NCBI GenBank assembly: GCA_020342235.1
Contig: CP073217.1
Location: 310,001 to 374,000, forward strand
Reading direction: 5' to 3'
DNA length: 64,000 bases
DNA from: Saccharomycopsis phalli
Lineage: Eukaryota > Ascomycota > Saccharomycetes > Ascoideales > Saccharomycopsidaceae
A program made the position numbers and the translations under genes. Positions 40,003-48,783 of the stretch are shown one piece after another (the first letter of the stretch is position 1; every line of letters begins with the position of its first letter). Under the pieces are notes generated by a model. That model made no database searches, was not told the origin of the DNA, and saw only the letters and a list, made by a program, of their open reading frames with translations.

Positions 40003-42159
40003 TCACTCCACATCCAACTTCATCTTCATCCTCTCAATCTCCATGTCAAGCTCATACTGCCGCCTTGCCAACTTCTGCCGCTTGACGACATCTCTACACA
40101 AACTAGCCAACTTTGTCACATCGCCCTGAAGAATGTTATTCACCTTAATCTTTGCCACGCCGCCCTCGTTGTTGCGCGGCAACACACGGACCAAAGGACC
40201 TCGGCGGTGCTGCCGCTTCAAGCTCCAGTACCGACAAATCTGCGGGGCGAGCGACTCAGCGGAATATTCACCAAGAGACGCGGCCACAATGTCGCAAATG
40301 TACTGCGGAGCGACGTCCAAATGGTGGTTTACGGGCCTTTGGCGGAAATACAACCGGGCGCGCTCCACAAAGGAGTCGCCGTCAAAGTGCCGCCCGCAGT
40401 AGGTGGTGAGCCGCCGCTTATCGGCAAGAGCCGCCTGGATGCCGCCGTCCATAATCAAGGGCAACCCCGCCCGGCGGGCGCATGTCACGTGATACGCCTG
40501 GAAGCAATTTTTGTTTGAGCACTGGATACAGGCACCTGTACGTTGGCGACAGACATAGCAGACCAATTTCCAGCGATTTCTTGGGATACGCTCGATGCCG
40601 TCGATTGTCTCCATGTAGGTATTGCTCTTGAAACTGAGCTCGGGTATCCAGGCGGCACATATCACGTGACCCCAGGCTCCGGATTCTGTTTGTTTGAATG
40701 CGCCGGTGGAGCTTGGGCAGAAGGCACAGGATGTGTTTGAAGGTCCGTATGAGCAGCTGCGGCACCACCAGGGGCCTTCAGGAATGAACACGACACCGTA
40801 ACAGTCTTGATGGACTGCAATGTTGCATCCGTCACAGTAGACGATGGAGTTCAGAGAATCGCAGTCTGATTCGAAGCAAACGGCGCAGGGCTGGTCTGAT
40901 TCATGAGCGACGGCGATTCCATCGTCACTACCGTGGATCTGGGGGTTTGGGAGAGGGTGTGACGGGGTTCGGTTTTGGAGAAGCAGGAAGTGTGTTTCGA
41001 GGAGAGTGAGTGAGGATTCAAGGGCACTGGGTGGGATTTTTGGGGCGGGTGAGGGGGAGGAGTTGAGTATGGAGAGGAAGTAGTCGTCTTGTTCGTCGAG
41101 GGAGTAGTGTAGAGTGGGGGTGATGGTAGTTGGAGGAGATGATGAGAGATGATGAGCTGATGGGACGAAGGGGGCTGATGGGATGAAGGGGGCTAGTGGT
41201 TTTGGTGTTGTCTGTTGTTGACTGTTAGATTGGCTGTCAGTCAGTCTATCCATCTGTTTATCGGTTTGGATGTCAGTTTGGACATTATTCTGGCTGCCAG
41301 TTTGGATGTCAGTCAGTTTATTAGTCAGGTTATTCAGTTTATCAGACAAGTTATTCAGGTTATCAGTCTGCTTGCCAGTCAGTCCATCAGTCCTTCCCAT
41401 CAGTCCATCAGTCCTTCCCATCAGGCCATCAGTCCGTCTATCCAGCCCTGTTTCCGAATCAAAGTCTTCAGATCCCCTTGGAAATACCCCCGAAAACCCA
41501 CTGGCCAAGGCCTCGTGCGGAGTCTGTTGAAACGCCAATTCCATTGGCTCAGGGCCGACAGCCGGTGTCGAGTAGTGCCGGTTAAAGTAGCTATATTCGT
41601 CGAGGTATGCTGGGCGTTTTTTAATTTTGCGAAATGGGGGCTGAAGGGAATTGGGTATTCCAGAGGATACGCCAGAGGGTATTCCAGAGGATACGCCAGA
41701 GGGTATTCCAGAGGATATTTCAGAGGATATTCCAGAGTGTTCTTTACTTGGAACTTTTCTGGCTAGTTTGGAGGAGTACCCTTTGGGTGTTTGTGAGGAT
41801 TTGATTTCACGTTTAATTTTGGTCCATAATTGGTCCAAGGGAGTGTCATGAGTGTTGTGATTACTCGACGCATTAAGGATATTTATATTATCATAGTCAT
41901 TTTGGATATCATGAGTCTGCTTTTGAGTCTCATTTTGGATATGAATATCATGAGTCTGCTTTTGAGTCTCATTTTGAACATCATTTTGAGTGAGATTTGG
42001 AGGGTGATTTTGAGTGCGAATTAGACATGCATCACCGCTGGCTATGCCACTGGCTATGCCAGTGGCAATGCTTGGAATGCCAAACACACTCAAGACCTGT
42101 CCCTCGGTCAAATCAGGATAATACCTCGCATACTCCGTCTCTTCCCTAGGCTTGTCCAT
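40003..42159 (-). CDS. NTO1: NuA3 histone acetyltransferase subunit Nto1 (BRPF-like), 718 aa
   Basis: A scaffold and histone-reader subunit of NuA3, working with Sas3 at H3K4/H3K36-methylated chromatin. The C-terminal half carries a PHD finger (CAVCFESDCDSLNSIVYCDG, CNIAVHQDCYGV, PEGPWWCRSC) directly followed by an extended PHD (CAFCPSSTGAFKQT, WGHVICAAWIPE, CYVCRQRTGACIQC, CFQAYHVTCARRAGL, TYCGRHF), the BRPF/Nto1 layout. The N-terminal half is low-complexity, with short repeats (RTDGLMG, SSGIPSGV, QNETQKQTHDI). The start used is the first in-frame ATG (42159; MDKPREETEYARYYPDL). The frame stays open further upstream, where GGTAAGTCAC could be a donor site, so a missed 5' exon cannot be excluded. 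Length agrees with S. cerevisiae Nto1 (748). Divergent from PKC1 with 91 bp between starts. Confidence 0.92.
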   Translation of the reverse strand: MDKPREETEYARYYPDLTEGQVLSVFGIPSIATGIASGIASGDACLIRTQNHPPNLTQNDVQNETQKQTHDIHIQNETQKQTHDIQNDYDNINILNASSNHNTHDTPLDQLWTKIKREIKSSQTPKGYSSKLARKVPSKEHSGISSEISSGIPSGVSSGIPSGVSSGIPNSLQPPFRKIKKRPAYLDEYSYFNRHYSTPAVGPEPMELAFQQTPHEALASGFSGVFPRGSEDFDSETGLDRRTDGLMGRTDGLMGRTDGLTGKQTDNLNNLSDKLNNLTNKLTDIQTGSQNNVQTDIQTDKQMDRLTDSQSNSQQQTTPKPLAPFIPSAPFVPSAHHLSSSPPTTITPTLHYSLDEQDDYFLSILNSSPSPAPKIPPSALESSLTLLETHFLLLQNRTPSHPLPNPQIHGSDDGIAVAHESDQPCAVCFESDCDSLNSIVYCDGCNIAVHQDCYGVVFIPEGPWWCRSCSYGPSNTSCAFCPSSTGAFKQTESGAWGHVICAAWIPELSFKSNTYMETIDGIERIPRNRWKLVCYVCRQRTGACIQCSNKNCFQAYHVTCARRAGLPLIMDGGIQAALADKRRLTTYCGRHFDGDSFVERARLYFRQRPVNHHLDVAPQYICDIVAASLGEYSAESLAPQICRYWSLKRQHRRGPLVRVLPRNNEGGVAKIKVNNILQGDVTKLASLCRDVVKRQKLARRQYELDMEIERMKMKLDVE

Positions 42160-42199
42160 GGGCAGACGAGCAACACCCCCCTGATCCCGTGCCAGTGAC

Positions 42200-42207
42200 T
42201 TACCCGG
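42200..42207. promoter_or_regulatory. Reb1-type TTACCCGG in the NTO1/PKC1 divergent promoter
   Basis: TTACCCGG near the centre of the 91-bp spacer between the two start codons. The same core occurs in four other promoters here. Confidence 0.6.
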
Positions 42208-42250
42208 CCGCACATATATCCCCTGGGCGCGAGACGCCAGTTGTCAACAG

Positions 42251-45200
42251 ATGTCGGGCATCAAGGTGATCAACGACGTGAAAAAGAAGATCGAGCGCGA
42301 GAAGAACATCATCAACTCGTCGACGAAGATCCGCGAAAGTACCGACAATGTCGCAGTCAAGGCCAAGTGCAACAGCAACATCCGCGAGGCCCAGCAGAAC
42401 TTGGAGTACTTGACGAAAACCCTCCAAGGCTTGAGTGTCGGCGAGGGAAACAAGGCGCACGCGCAGCCGGGGTTTACGCGGTTGGATCTCCTCAAGTACG
42501 ACTGTCCGTCGCTTGGCCACCGGATCCAGTTCATGCTCCAGCTCTTGGAGTTCAAGTTGCAGATTGAGAACCAGTACAAGGAGGCCAGCGAGAAGATGAT
42601 CCGCTTGTACCAGCACGACGCGGACAAGCACCTGTCGTCTGCGGCGCTCGGCGGGCGTATCGAGAGCAACAAGAAGATCCCGTTGTTGGCGCGTGGCATG
42701 AAGCGGTACCGCGACATGCACGTTGACATCGCCGACATTCGTGAGGAGACTGGGATCTTGAGCACGCAGCGGCAGCGGGCAAAGCCGTTGACCGGAGTGG
42801 TGACGATTGGCATCAGCAACTTGAAGGACGTGGACCACATTGTGAAGCTCAGCAAGAAGTCTGAGTCGGTGATCTTCATCAAGTTTGACGACGGGCCGGG
42901 GATCCGCAGCAGGCCGTTCAAGAACGGCAAGTTGAGCGAGGTGCTCCAGTTTGAGTTGGAGGTCGAGCGCAAGAACGAGATTGAAATCAGCATCTGCGAC
43001 CGGGTTGGCGGCGACCATTATGTCCCCGTGGCGATCATCTGGTTCCAGATCGACGATATCATCGAGGAGGTGCGCCGCAAGAAGAAGAACCTCGAGAACC
43101 AGTCCAATGGCTGGATCAGCGCGTCCAAGATTCAGCAGCACGCGTCCGGGTCGCCTCCACTCATGCCAAGCACCAGCATCGAACTAGCCCCGACCCTGGC
43201 ACCAGACAACGTGACTGCGTCCGCCTGGTACATTCTCGAGCCCGCGGGACAGCTCTTGTTGACGTTTGGGTTCCAGAAGTCGGAGCTCCGCCACAAGGAG
43301 CGTGCGGGCTTGGGCCGGCATGGGGCGATCCGCGAGAAGAAGGACCAGGTGTTTGAGCAGCACGGACACAACTTTGTGCAGAAGAGCTTCTACAACGTGA
43401 TGATGTGCGCATACTGCGGCGAGTTTGCCCGATACTCCTGCTACCAGTGTCAGGACTGCCGGTTCTTGTGCCACAAGAAGTGCTACCAGAACGTGGTCAC
43501 CAAGTGCATCTCGAAGCTGTCCAACGACACCGACCCGAACGAGGCAAAGTTGAACCACAAGATCCCGCACCGCTTCGAGCCTGTGCTGAACCGCGGCACA
43601 AAATGGTGCTGCCACTGCGGCTTCGTGCTTCCGTGGGGGAAGCGCAACGTCCGCAAGTGCTCCATCTGCGGCATCATGTGCCATTCCCAGTGCGCACACT
43701 TGGTGCCCAACTTCTGCGGCATGTCCATGCAGACAGCCACCACCATCTTCAACACCATCGTCGAGTCGGGCTCCAAGTCCGGCTCTCCGGTCGTCGGCCG
43801 TGTCTCGGAATCGTTGTCCCATACCCGAGCTTCGTTTGACGACCCGCACCGCAAGCCGCCAATGCCCCTGGCGTTTTACCAGAAGCAGTTTGCCAATCTC
43901 CCGGTGATCAAAATCGACGACGACTCCGACGGACCGTACCCGGAAAGCACCACGTCCTCGGAGTTTCCAAACCCATTTGACGACCAGTCGCGGAAAAGCC
44001 ACGAATCGGATCACCATACCCTGGAATACTACCAGGACTATAACCAGGACAATGCCGCAAAGCGCATCTCCCAGGAAATCCCAATGCTGGACAAAATCCA
44101 AGAGTTGCCGGACAAAATCCAAGAGTTGCCGGACAAGGTGCCAGAGTTGCCAGACAAGGTGCCAGAGTTGCCCGCTAAGGTGCCAGAGATGCCCGAACAA
44201 ACCCACGACGAGTTCGAGCCGCGCGACGCCAGAGTGTTGGAGCGGCACCACCGGCGCCGGCGCATTGGCCTTGACGATTTCCAGTTCTTGGCAGTGCTCG
44301 GCAAGGGAAACTTTGGCAAAGTCATGTTGGCGGAGTCGCGCCAAAGCAAGAACTTGTGTGCCATCAAGGTGCTCAAGAAGGACTTCATCATCGAGCACGA
44401 GGAGGTCGACAGCACAAAGTCCGAGAAGCGGGTGTTTCTCATTGCCAACGAGAAGCGCCATCCGTTCTTGATCAACCTCCACTGCTGCTTCCAGACAGCA
44501 AACCGCATCTACTTCGTCATGGAGTACGTCTCCGGAGGCGACTTGATGTGGCACATCCAAAAGGAACGGTTTTCCCAGCGCCGTGCCCAGTTCTACGCCG
44601 CAGAGGTCTTGCTTGGTTTGAAGTATTTCCATGACCATGGCGTGGTGTACCGTGACTTGAAGTTGGACAACATCCTTCTCACAGTGCAAGGCCACATCAA
44701 GATCGCAGACTACGGTTTGTGTAAGGAGGACATGTTCTACGGCGATACAACCTCGACCTTCTGCGGCACACCGGAGTTTATGGCCCCAGAGATCTTGATT
44801 CAGGACCCGTACGGCAAGGCTGAGTATGGCAAGGCCGTCGACTGGTGGGCATTTGGTGTGTTGTTGTACCAGATGTTGTTGCGCCAGTCGCCGTTCCGAG
44901 GCGACGGCGACGAAAACGAGATCTTCGAGGCCATTCTCCACGACGAGCCGTTGTACCCAATCAACATGCCGCGCGAGTCCGTCGAGATCTTGCAGAAGTT
45001 GCTCACAAGACTGCCGGCACACCGTCTTGGATCTGGCCGGCGCGACGCCGAGGAGGTGATGGAGCATCCATACTTCCGCAACATCAACTTTGACGACATC
45101 TTGAACTTGCGCGTGGACCCGCCGTACTTACCACAGGTCAATGGTGAGCACGACGTGTCGAACTTTGACGACGAGTTTACGGCAGAGACACCGCGATTGA

Positions 45201-45280
45201 CGCCAATCAACAGCACGTTGGACAGCACAATGCAGGAGAAGTTCCGTGGGTTTTCGCACATGAGTGATGACTTCATTTGA
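42251..45280 (+). CDS. PKC1: protein kinase C of the cell-wall-integrity pathway, 1009 aa
   Basis: A Rho1-activated AGC kinase upstream of the Bck1-Mkk-Slt2 MAPK cascade. Domains in order: HR1 repeats (about 1-65, VKKKIEREKNII and NIREAQQNLEYL; about 75-145, LLKYDCPSLGHRIQFML); C2-like (about 180-280); two C1 zinc fingers (about 371-420, HNFVQKSFYNVMMCAYCGEF, and about 440-489, HRFEPVLNRGTKWCCHCGF); a linker with five tandem near-heptapeptides (ELPDKIQ/ELPDKVP, about 611-645); kinase domain (about 674-930: LGKGNFGKVML, AIKVLKK, VYRDLKLDNILL, ADYGLCKED, TFCGTPEFMAPE); and AGC tail with turn and hydrophobic motif region (TPINSTLDS, FRGFSHMSDDF). All catalytic residues are present. The start aligns with that of S. 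cerevisiae Pkc1. It is somewhat shorter (1009 versus 1151). Confidence 0.98.
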   Translation: MSGIKVINDVKKKIEREKNIINSSTKIRESTDNVAVKAKCNSNIREAQQNLEYLTKTLQGLSVGEGNKAHAQPGFTRLDLLKYDCPSLGHRIQFMLQLLEFKLQIENQYKEASEKMIRLYQHDADKHLSSAALGGRIESNKKIPLLARGMKRYRDMHVDIADIREETGILSTQRQRAKPLTGVVTIGISNLKDVDHIVKLSKKSESVIFIKFDDGPGIRSRPFKNGKLSEVLQFELEVERKNEIEISICDRVGGDHYVPVAIIWFQIDDIIEEVRRKKKNLENQSNGWISASKIQQHASGSPPLMPSTSIELAPTLAPDNVTASAWYILEPAGQLLLTFGFQKSELRHKERAGLGRHGAIREKKDQVFEQHGHNFVQKSFYNVMMCAYCGEFARYSCYQCQDCRFLCHKKCYQNVVTKCISKLSNDTDPNEAKLNHKIPHRFEPVLNRGTKWCCHCGFVLPWGKRNVRKCSICGIMCHSQCAHLVPNFCGMSMQTATTIFNTIVESGSKSGSPVVGRVSESLSHTRASFDDPHRKPPMPLAFYQKQFANLPVIKIDDDSDGPYPESTTSSEFPNPFDDQSRKSHESDHHTLEYYQDYNQDNAAKRISQEIPMLDKIQELPDKIQELPDKVPELPDKVPELPAKVPEMPEQTHDEFEPRDARVLERHHRRRRIGLDDFQFLAVLGKGNFGKVMLAESRQSKNLCAIKVLKKDFIIEHEEVDSTKSEKRVFLIANEKRHPFLINLHCCFQTANRIYFVMEYVSGGDLMWHIQKERFSQRRAQFYAAEVLLGLKYFHDHGVVYRDLKLDNILLTVQGHIKIADYGLCKEDMFYGDTTSTFCGTPEFMAPEILIQDPYGKAEYGKAVDWWAFGVLLYQMLLRQSPFRGDGDENEIFEAILHDEPLYPINMPRESVEILQKLLTRLPAHRLGSGRRDAEEVMEHPYFRNINFDDILNLRVDPPYLPQVNGEHDVSNFDDEFTAETPRLTPINSTLDSTMQEKFRGFSHMSDDFI

Positions 45281-46268
45281 GGGAATGGCTGAGGTGTGGA
45301 GCTAGGTGTTGAGCTGAGGTGTGGAGCTAGGTGTTGAGCTAGGTGTTGTGTCAAAGTGATGTGCCAATTGTGGATTTACATTGCGTGACAAGTCTCCAGG
45401 TTGCCAGTGTACTGTTGGGATATGGTACTTGACAATGCGCCCCTCAGCTCAAACAGTATATGCCTATATAAGGATTATTAACTAATAATTAATTGAAAAT
45501 ATTACGGTATGTTGAACCGAGCATTAACTTGGACAGCAAAGTCGGTGCAAAGTCGGCGCAAAAGTCGACTGGCATTTTTAGATGGAGGATTACATAATTT
45601 AAATGGCTGGTGGAGTCTAGCCTGGTTTATACAAGAACTGCGGAAATTGATCTAAACGGTTAGCTGGTAATCAATCCAGAGGCGCAGTTGAACGTACTAA
45701 CCTGGCAAATTTTAAGCAGTCTTGTGATGGTTCCGTCTAGCGGCTATGCATGGTGGCTGATTTGATGTTTATTGTATTATTGGAATACTGTAATTGCGTT
45801 GATTTTGATATCAATCTTCATTTCAATTTTTTAATATCAATCTTCATTTCAATCTTTTGATCTTATTCTCTCAATTCCAATCTTTTCCATTTTTAATCTT
45901 CTCAATCTTTCCATCTTTCTACAATTTCAATTTCAATTTCTATTTCAATTTTCAGTATTTTCAACCTTCAACCTTCACCTTCACCTTCACCTTCACCTTC
46001 ACCTTCACCTTCACCTTCACCTTCACCTTCACCTTAATCCTAATCTCATCCTTACCCCTTTTCTGCAAACAGTCCTATACCCTTTAAAAAACCACTCCCC
46101 ACCTTCAGACTATTCAGAACTCCACTCCAAGCTTGGCGCCAAAATATCACGTCTTAGAAGCACCAAGTCCGTGAGGAAAATACAATTTACATCAATATAA
46201 ACAATAATCAAACCATGCCTCCGTGTGCATTTCAAAATCTACAATACAACCCTCTATACACCTCCAGT
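45281..46268. other. 3' spacer of PKC1 with simple repeats
   Basis: Contains GAGGTGTGGAGCTAGGTGTT-type repeats right after the stop (45291-45345), a pyrimidine-rich stretch (45820-45965) and a hexamer array (CACCTT)n at about 45969-46034. No gene. Confidence 0.6.
45969..46034. repeat. hexanucleotide array (CACCTT)n, about 10 copies
   Basis: Uninterrupted hexamer repeat within a pyrimidine-rich tract upstream of the 46561 gene. Confidence 0.9.
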
Positions 46269-46436
46269 GACCTAGGCGAAAGCTCATGCCCTCAAATATC
46301 CATTACTCTACATATTCCTCAGCACTAGTGAAATTTTTCTTCGCTCTATAGTTTTCTTCCAACAACTACATGGCCATCCTCAGCCAGATGGCAAGAATAA
46401 ATCTCCTCTAAGAGCCTAGTAGAGCCTTAAACATGT
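46269..46436 (+). mobile_element. SINE-like repeat fragment
   Basis: CTAGGCGAAAGCTCATGCC, TTTTCTTCCAACAACTACAT, AATAAATCTCCTC and AGAGCCTAGTAGAGCC match the body of the repeat at about 54290-54480 in the same order. The ATT-rich tail is lost. It lies in the promoter region of the 46561 gene. Confidence 0.6.
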
Positions 46437-46456
46437 TATACTACACCTCGCTGCAC

Positions 46457-46506
46457 CACGTGACCATCGCTTCGAACATCACTTCTGCAATGGTCCATTT
46501 ACCCGG
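46457..46506. promoter_or_regulatory. Cbf1-type and Reb1-type sites upstream of the 46561 gene
   Basis: CACGTGAC at 46457-46464 and TTACCCGG at 46499-46506, 54-61 bp before the start codon. A TATATATAG stretch follows at about 46519-46528. Confidence 0.6.
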
Positions 46507-46560
46507 CGCCATCCCCAGGTATATATAGATATACCCTCGGACGAATTCACTTCATTTGAC

Positions 46561-47625
46561 ATGCAGTCCTTGAGACAGAAAAAGGTCATTTCCTTGGCAC
46601 GAGCTGCAGTGGCGCTTGGGATTATTTTCAATGGGAACTCGTTCGTCAAGGGGATCATCCAGCGGCTAGCCAATAGCCAATTGACGTCCAAAAAGAATAC
46701 CCTCAATTACGGCTCGCTCTTCTTGGTGGTGTTCAATTCAATCTACTTCATATACCCAGACGACTACAGAAACGTGCTTTCGTTCTTCCTTCCGTACTTG
46801 CTTGTTTCCTTGTCCAGCGTCCAGTACTTCCAGCTAGCAAAGGCGTACCCCAGCTTGAAAAGCCCGGGGCTCACAAAGACATTGAGCAACGTGTTTGTGT
46901 CCGTGGGCGTCTTGCTTCTGCTCGAGCGCATCAACAAGGTCTCCGGGCTTGTTTCCGGCAGATTGCCAAAGCTTGTCAAGGCAAATGTCGGCAAGACCCT
47001 TGTGTTGTTCTTTGGTGCGTTGCTCTACGGCAACCAGAAATTGCTCCGGTTCATTTTCGGCGTCGCCAACGGCGTCAATTTGATCAAGTACGCCCGCGAC
47101 AGAGTGGGGAACGTCTACAACTTGGTTGGACTTTTGTTTGTGTCCAACTTGGTCATCAACCCCACCAGTTATTATCCTCTGGGGGTCGTCCGGTATGGCG
47201 TCCGCACGATCTTCAGCAGTCTATATGAGCGTGTGATTCCCAAGGGTGATCGGAAGTACCAAAGTTTGTTGTATGCCTTGGTCATTGTCAATTTGGCGAA
47301 TTTCATTGCTGACCGGCAAGTCACGGATGACTTTCCGCTTGGCAATTTGACTGTCAAGCTCCTCAAGAAAATATCCACTGGCTCGGAGTACTTGCGGCTT
47401 CTCGTTGAGCGGAGAGCCGAGCCACCGCAGGAAAAGGAAAAGGAGGAGCAGGAAAAGGAGGAGCAGGAAAAGGAGGAAAAGGAAAAGGAGGAAAAGGAGG
47501 AAAAGCACAGTCTGGAGAAACATGGCAAGAAAAAGAGAACTAGACTGACGGTGGAACAGAATATCAAGGTATATGACAATGATTATGTGTTGCAGTTTGA
47601 TGAAGATCGCAAGGCACAATCGTGA
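46561..47625 (+). CDS. predicted membrane protein with charged C-terminal tail, 354 aa, unknown
   Basis: The ATG at 46561 begins a basic N-terminus followed by hydrophobic segments at about 60-90 (LFLVVFNSIYFIYP, FFLPYLLVSLSS), 115-125, 145-160 (LVLFFGALLYGN), 185-200 and 240-250, some separated by Lys/Arg-rich loops. From about residue 295 comes a Lys/Glu/Gln polyampholyte repeat (EKEEQEKEEQEKEEKEKEE), then a basic patch and the end VYDNDYVLQFDEDRKAQS. No signature motif is seen; the layout could suit a mitochondrial or peroxisomal (Pex30/Inp-like) membrane protein, but I cannot name the family. Coding potential is good, with GC-rich third positions and a strong promoter context. Confidence 0.75.
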   Translation: MQSLRQKKVISLARAAVALGIIFNGNSFVKGIIQRLANSQLTSKKNTLNYGSLFLVVFNSIYFIYPDDYRNVLSFFLPYLLVSLSSVQYFQLAKAYPSLKSPGLTKTLSNVFVSVGVLLLLERINKVSGLVSGRLPKLVKANVGKTLVLFFGALLYGNQKLLRFIFGVANGVNLIKYARDRVGNVYNLVGLLFVSNLVINPTSYYPLGVVRYGVRTIFSSLYERVIPKGDRKYQSLLYALVIVNLANFIADRQVTDDFPLGNLTVKLLKKISTGSEYLRLLVERRAEPPQEKEKEEQEKEEQEKEEKEKEEKEEKHSLEKHGKKKRTRLTVEQNIKVYDNDYVLQFDEDRKAQS

Positions 47626-48004
47626 TGAAAAGGCTTGTTGGTGATGTGATGTGTAATAGTGGTATATTTCAATGAGTAAATGTGGTAACGAGCTATGTAG
47701 TGTGGTGCCAAATCACAATTCTACAAAAGTCGCAGTTCTACAAAAGTCACAATTCTACAAAAATCACAATTCCCATACATGTTTGTCTAAGAAACTCTAA
47801 ATGGCATTGTATTAGCGCAAAATCATTGTACAAAGTGCTTCAAAAATATGCCAAGGCAAAAATAGACCAGCTCATGGGTATCAGACAAGTTATTGGTATC
47901 AAATGCTATTGATATCAGATACATACGATTGTCATGAAAGCCCCATGTACCATTCCTTGCCGAGAACTATCGATAAAAACAACCAGTTCCAACTTAGACC
48001 CTTG

Positions 48005-48098
48005 TTACAACTCACTACAACTCATTACAACTCATTACAACTCATTACAACTCATTACAACTCATTACAACTCACTACAACTCACTACAACTCACTTC
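48005..48098. repeat. decamer tandem array, unit ACAACTCATT, about 9 copies
   Basis: Near-perfect 10-bp repeat, with CACT/CATT variants at the ends of the array. Confidence 0.92.
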
Positions 48099-48224
48099 TA
48101 CTGTCCAGTGCCTTCATTCGCCCTAAGACTTGGCCAAACTTAAACAAGGGCGACCAGACGTTCTACGGAACCAGAAACACCAATAATAGACAATAGTGAC
48201 CAAATTGAAGTTTAAGATCAGGTG

Positions 48225-48650
48225 AATACAATATGGGATTGCGCAACAGTGCCTCGGGATGTCGTAACAGCTGCCCCTGAGTGAAGATATACTTGCCGAA
48301 CCTGGTTTTTTGAGACATTATATAGTGGGTATTAAAATAAATATCATTATAATACATTTACCATTGCAAGTCGATTATTCATGACAATTCAGCATCCAGG
48401 ATTCTCATAACCTCATAAAATATGAAGTTTAAACAATGCAGTTTCGGTTGAAGATTACTTCCAGGGAGTAATAATATTTACTGTCTCGGGGAACACGGTT
48501 CGACGAATATATTTTCACTCACATTCCAAGGCAGCACTGCTAAACCCTCGTCGTCCCTCATTCAACTGTTTGGGGTTTTCAATGTAAATTTGCCAAATTA
48601 CCCGAGACAATATATCTAAATACAGAAATAAAAATCGCGATTATTATTGT
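48225..48650 (+). mobile_element. two isolated LINE 3' ends
   Basis: 48225-48360: GTGCCTCGGGATG, CTGAGTGAAGATATAC, GAGACATTATATAG and AAATAAATATCATTATAATA. 48495-48650: GAATATATTTTCACTCACATTCC, GAGACAATATATCTAAATAC, AAATAAAA and ATTATTATTG. Both resemble the last 120 bp of the LINE at 19340-19466. The second is a rearranged or older copy. Confidence 0.65.
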
Positions 48651-48783
48651 GAGCAATGAGTGAATGTTGTTGATGCATCCCACGGTTCTGCATGCATGAC
48701 TACGCGCATGCCTGAAGCATCCAATTTGTCAGTGCTTAGTCACTGATAACAGTAATAGCTTGCAATTGTAAATCCTGTTCCAC

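Larger units (their letters stand above)
47626..48783. other. spacer with tandem repeats and LINE 3' tails
   Basis: Holds CACAATTCTACAAAAGT repeats (47715-47765), the decamer array at 48005-48098 and two LINE tail remnants (48225-48360 and 48495-48650). No gene. Confidence 0.65.

Noticed and set aside
42200-43141. 313-codon minus-strand frame inside PKC1 (and a 627-codon one at 43184-45067)
   Set aside because: Shadows of the GC-rich PKC1 coding sequence; no domain and Leu/Val-rich codon-shadow composition.
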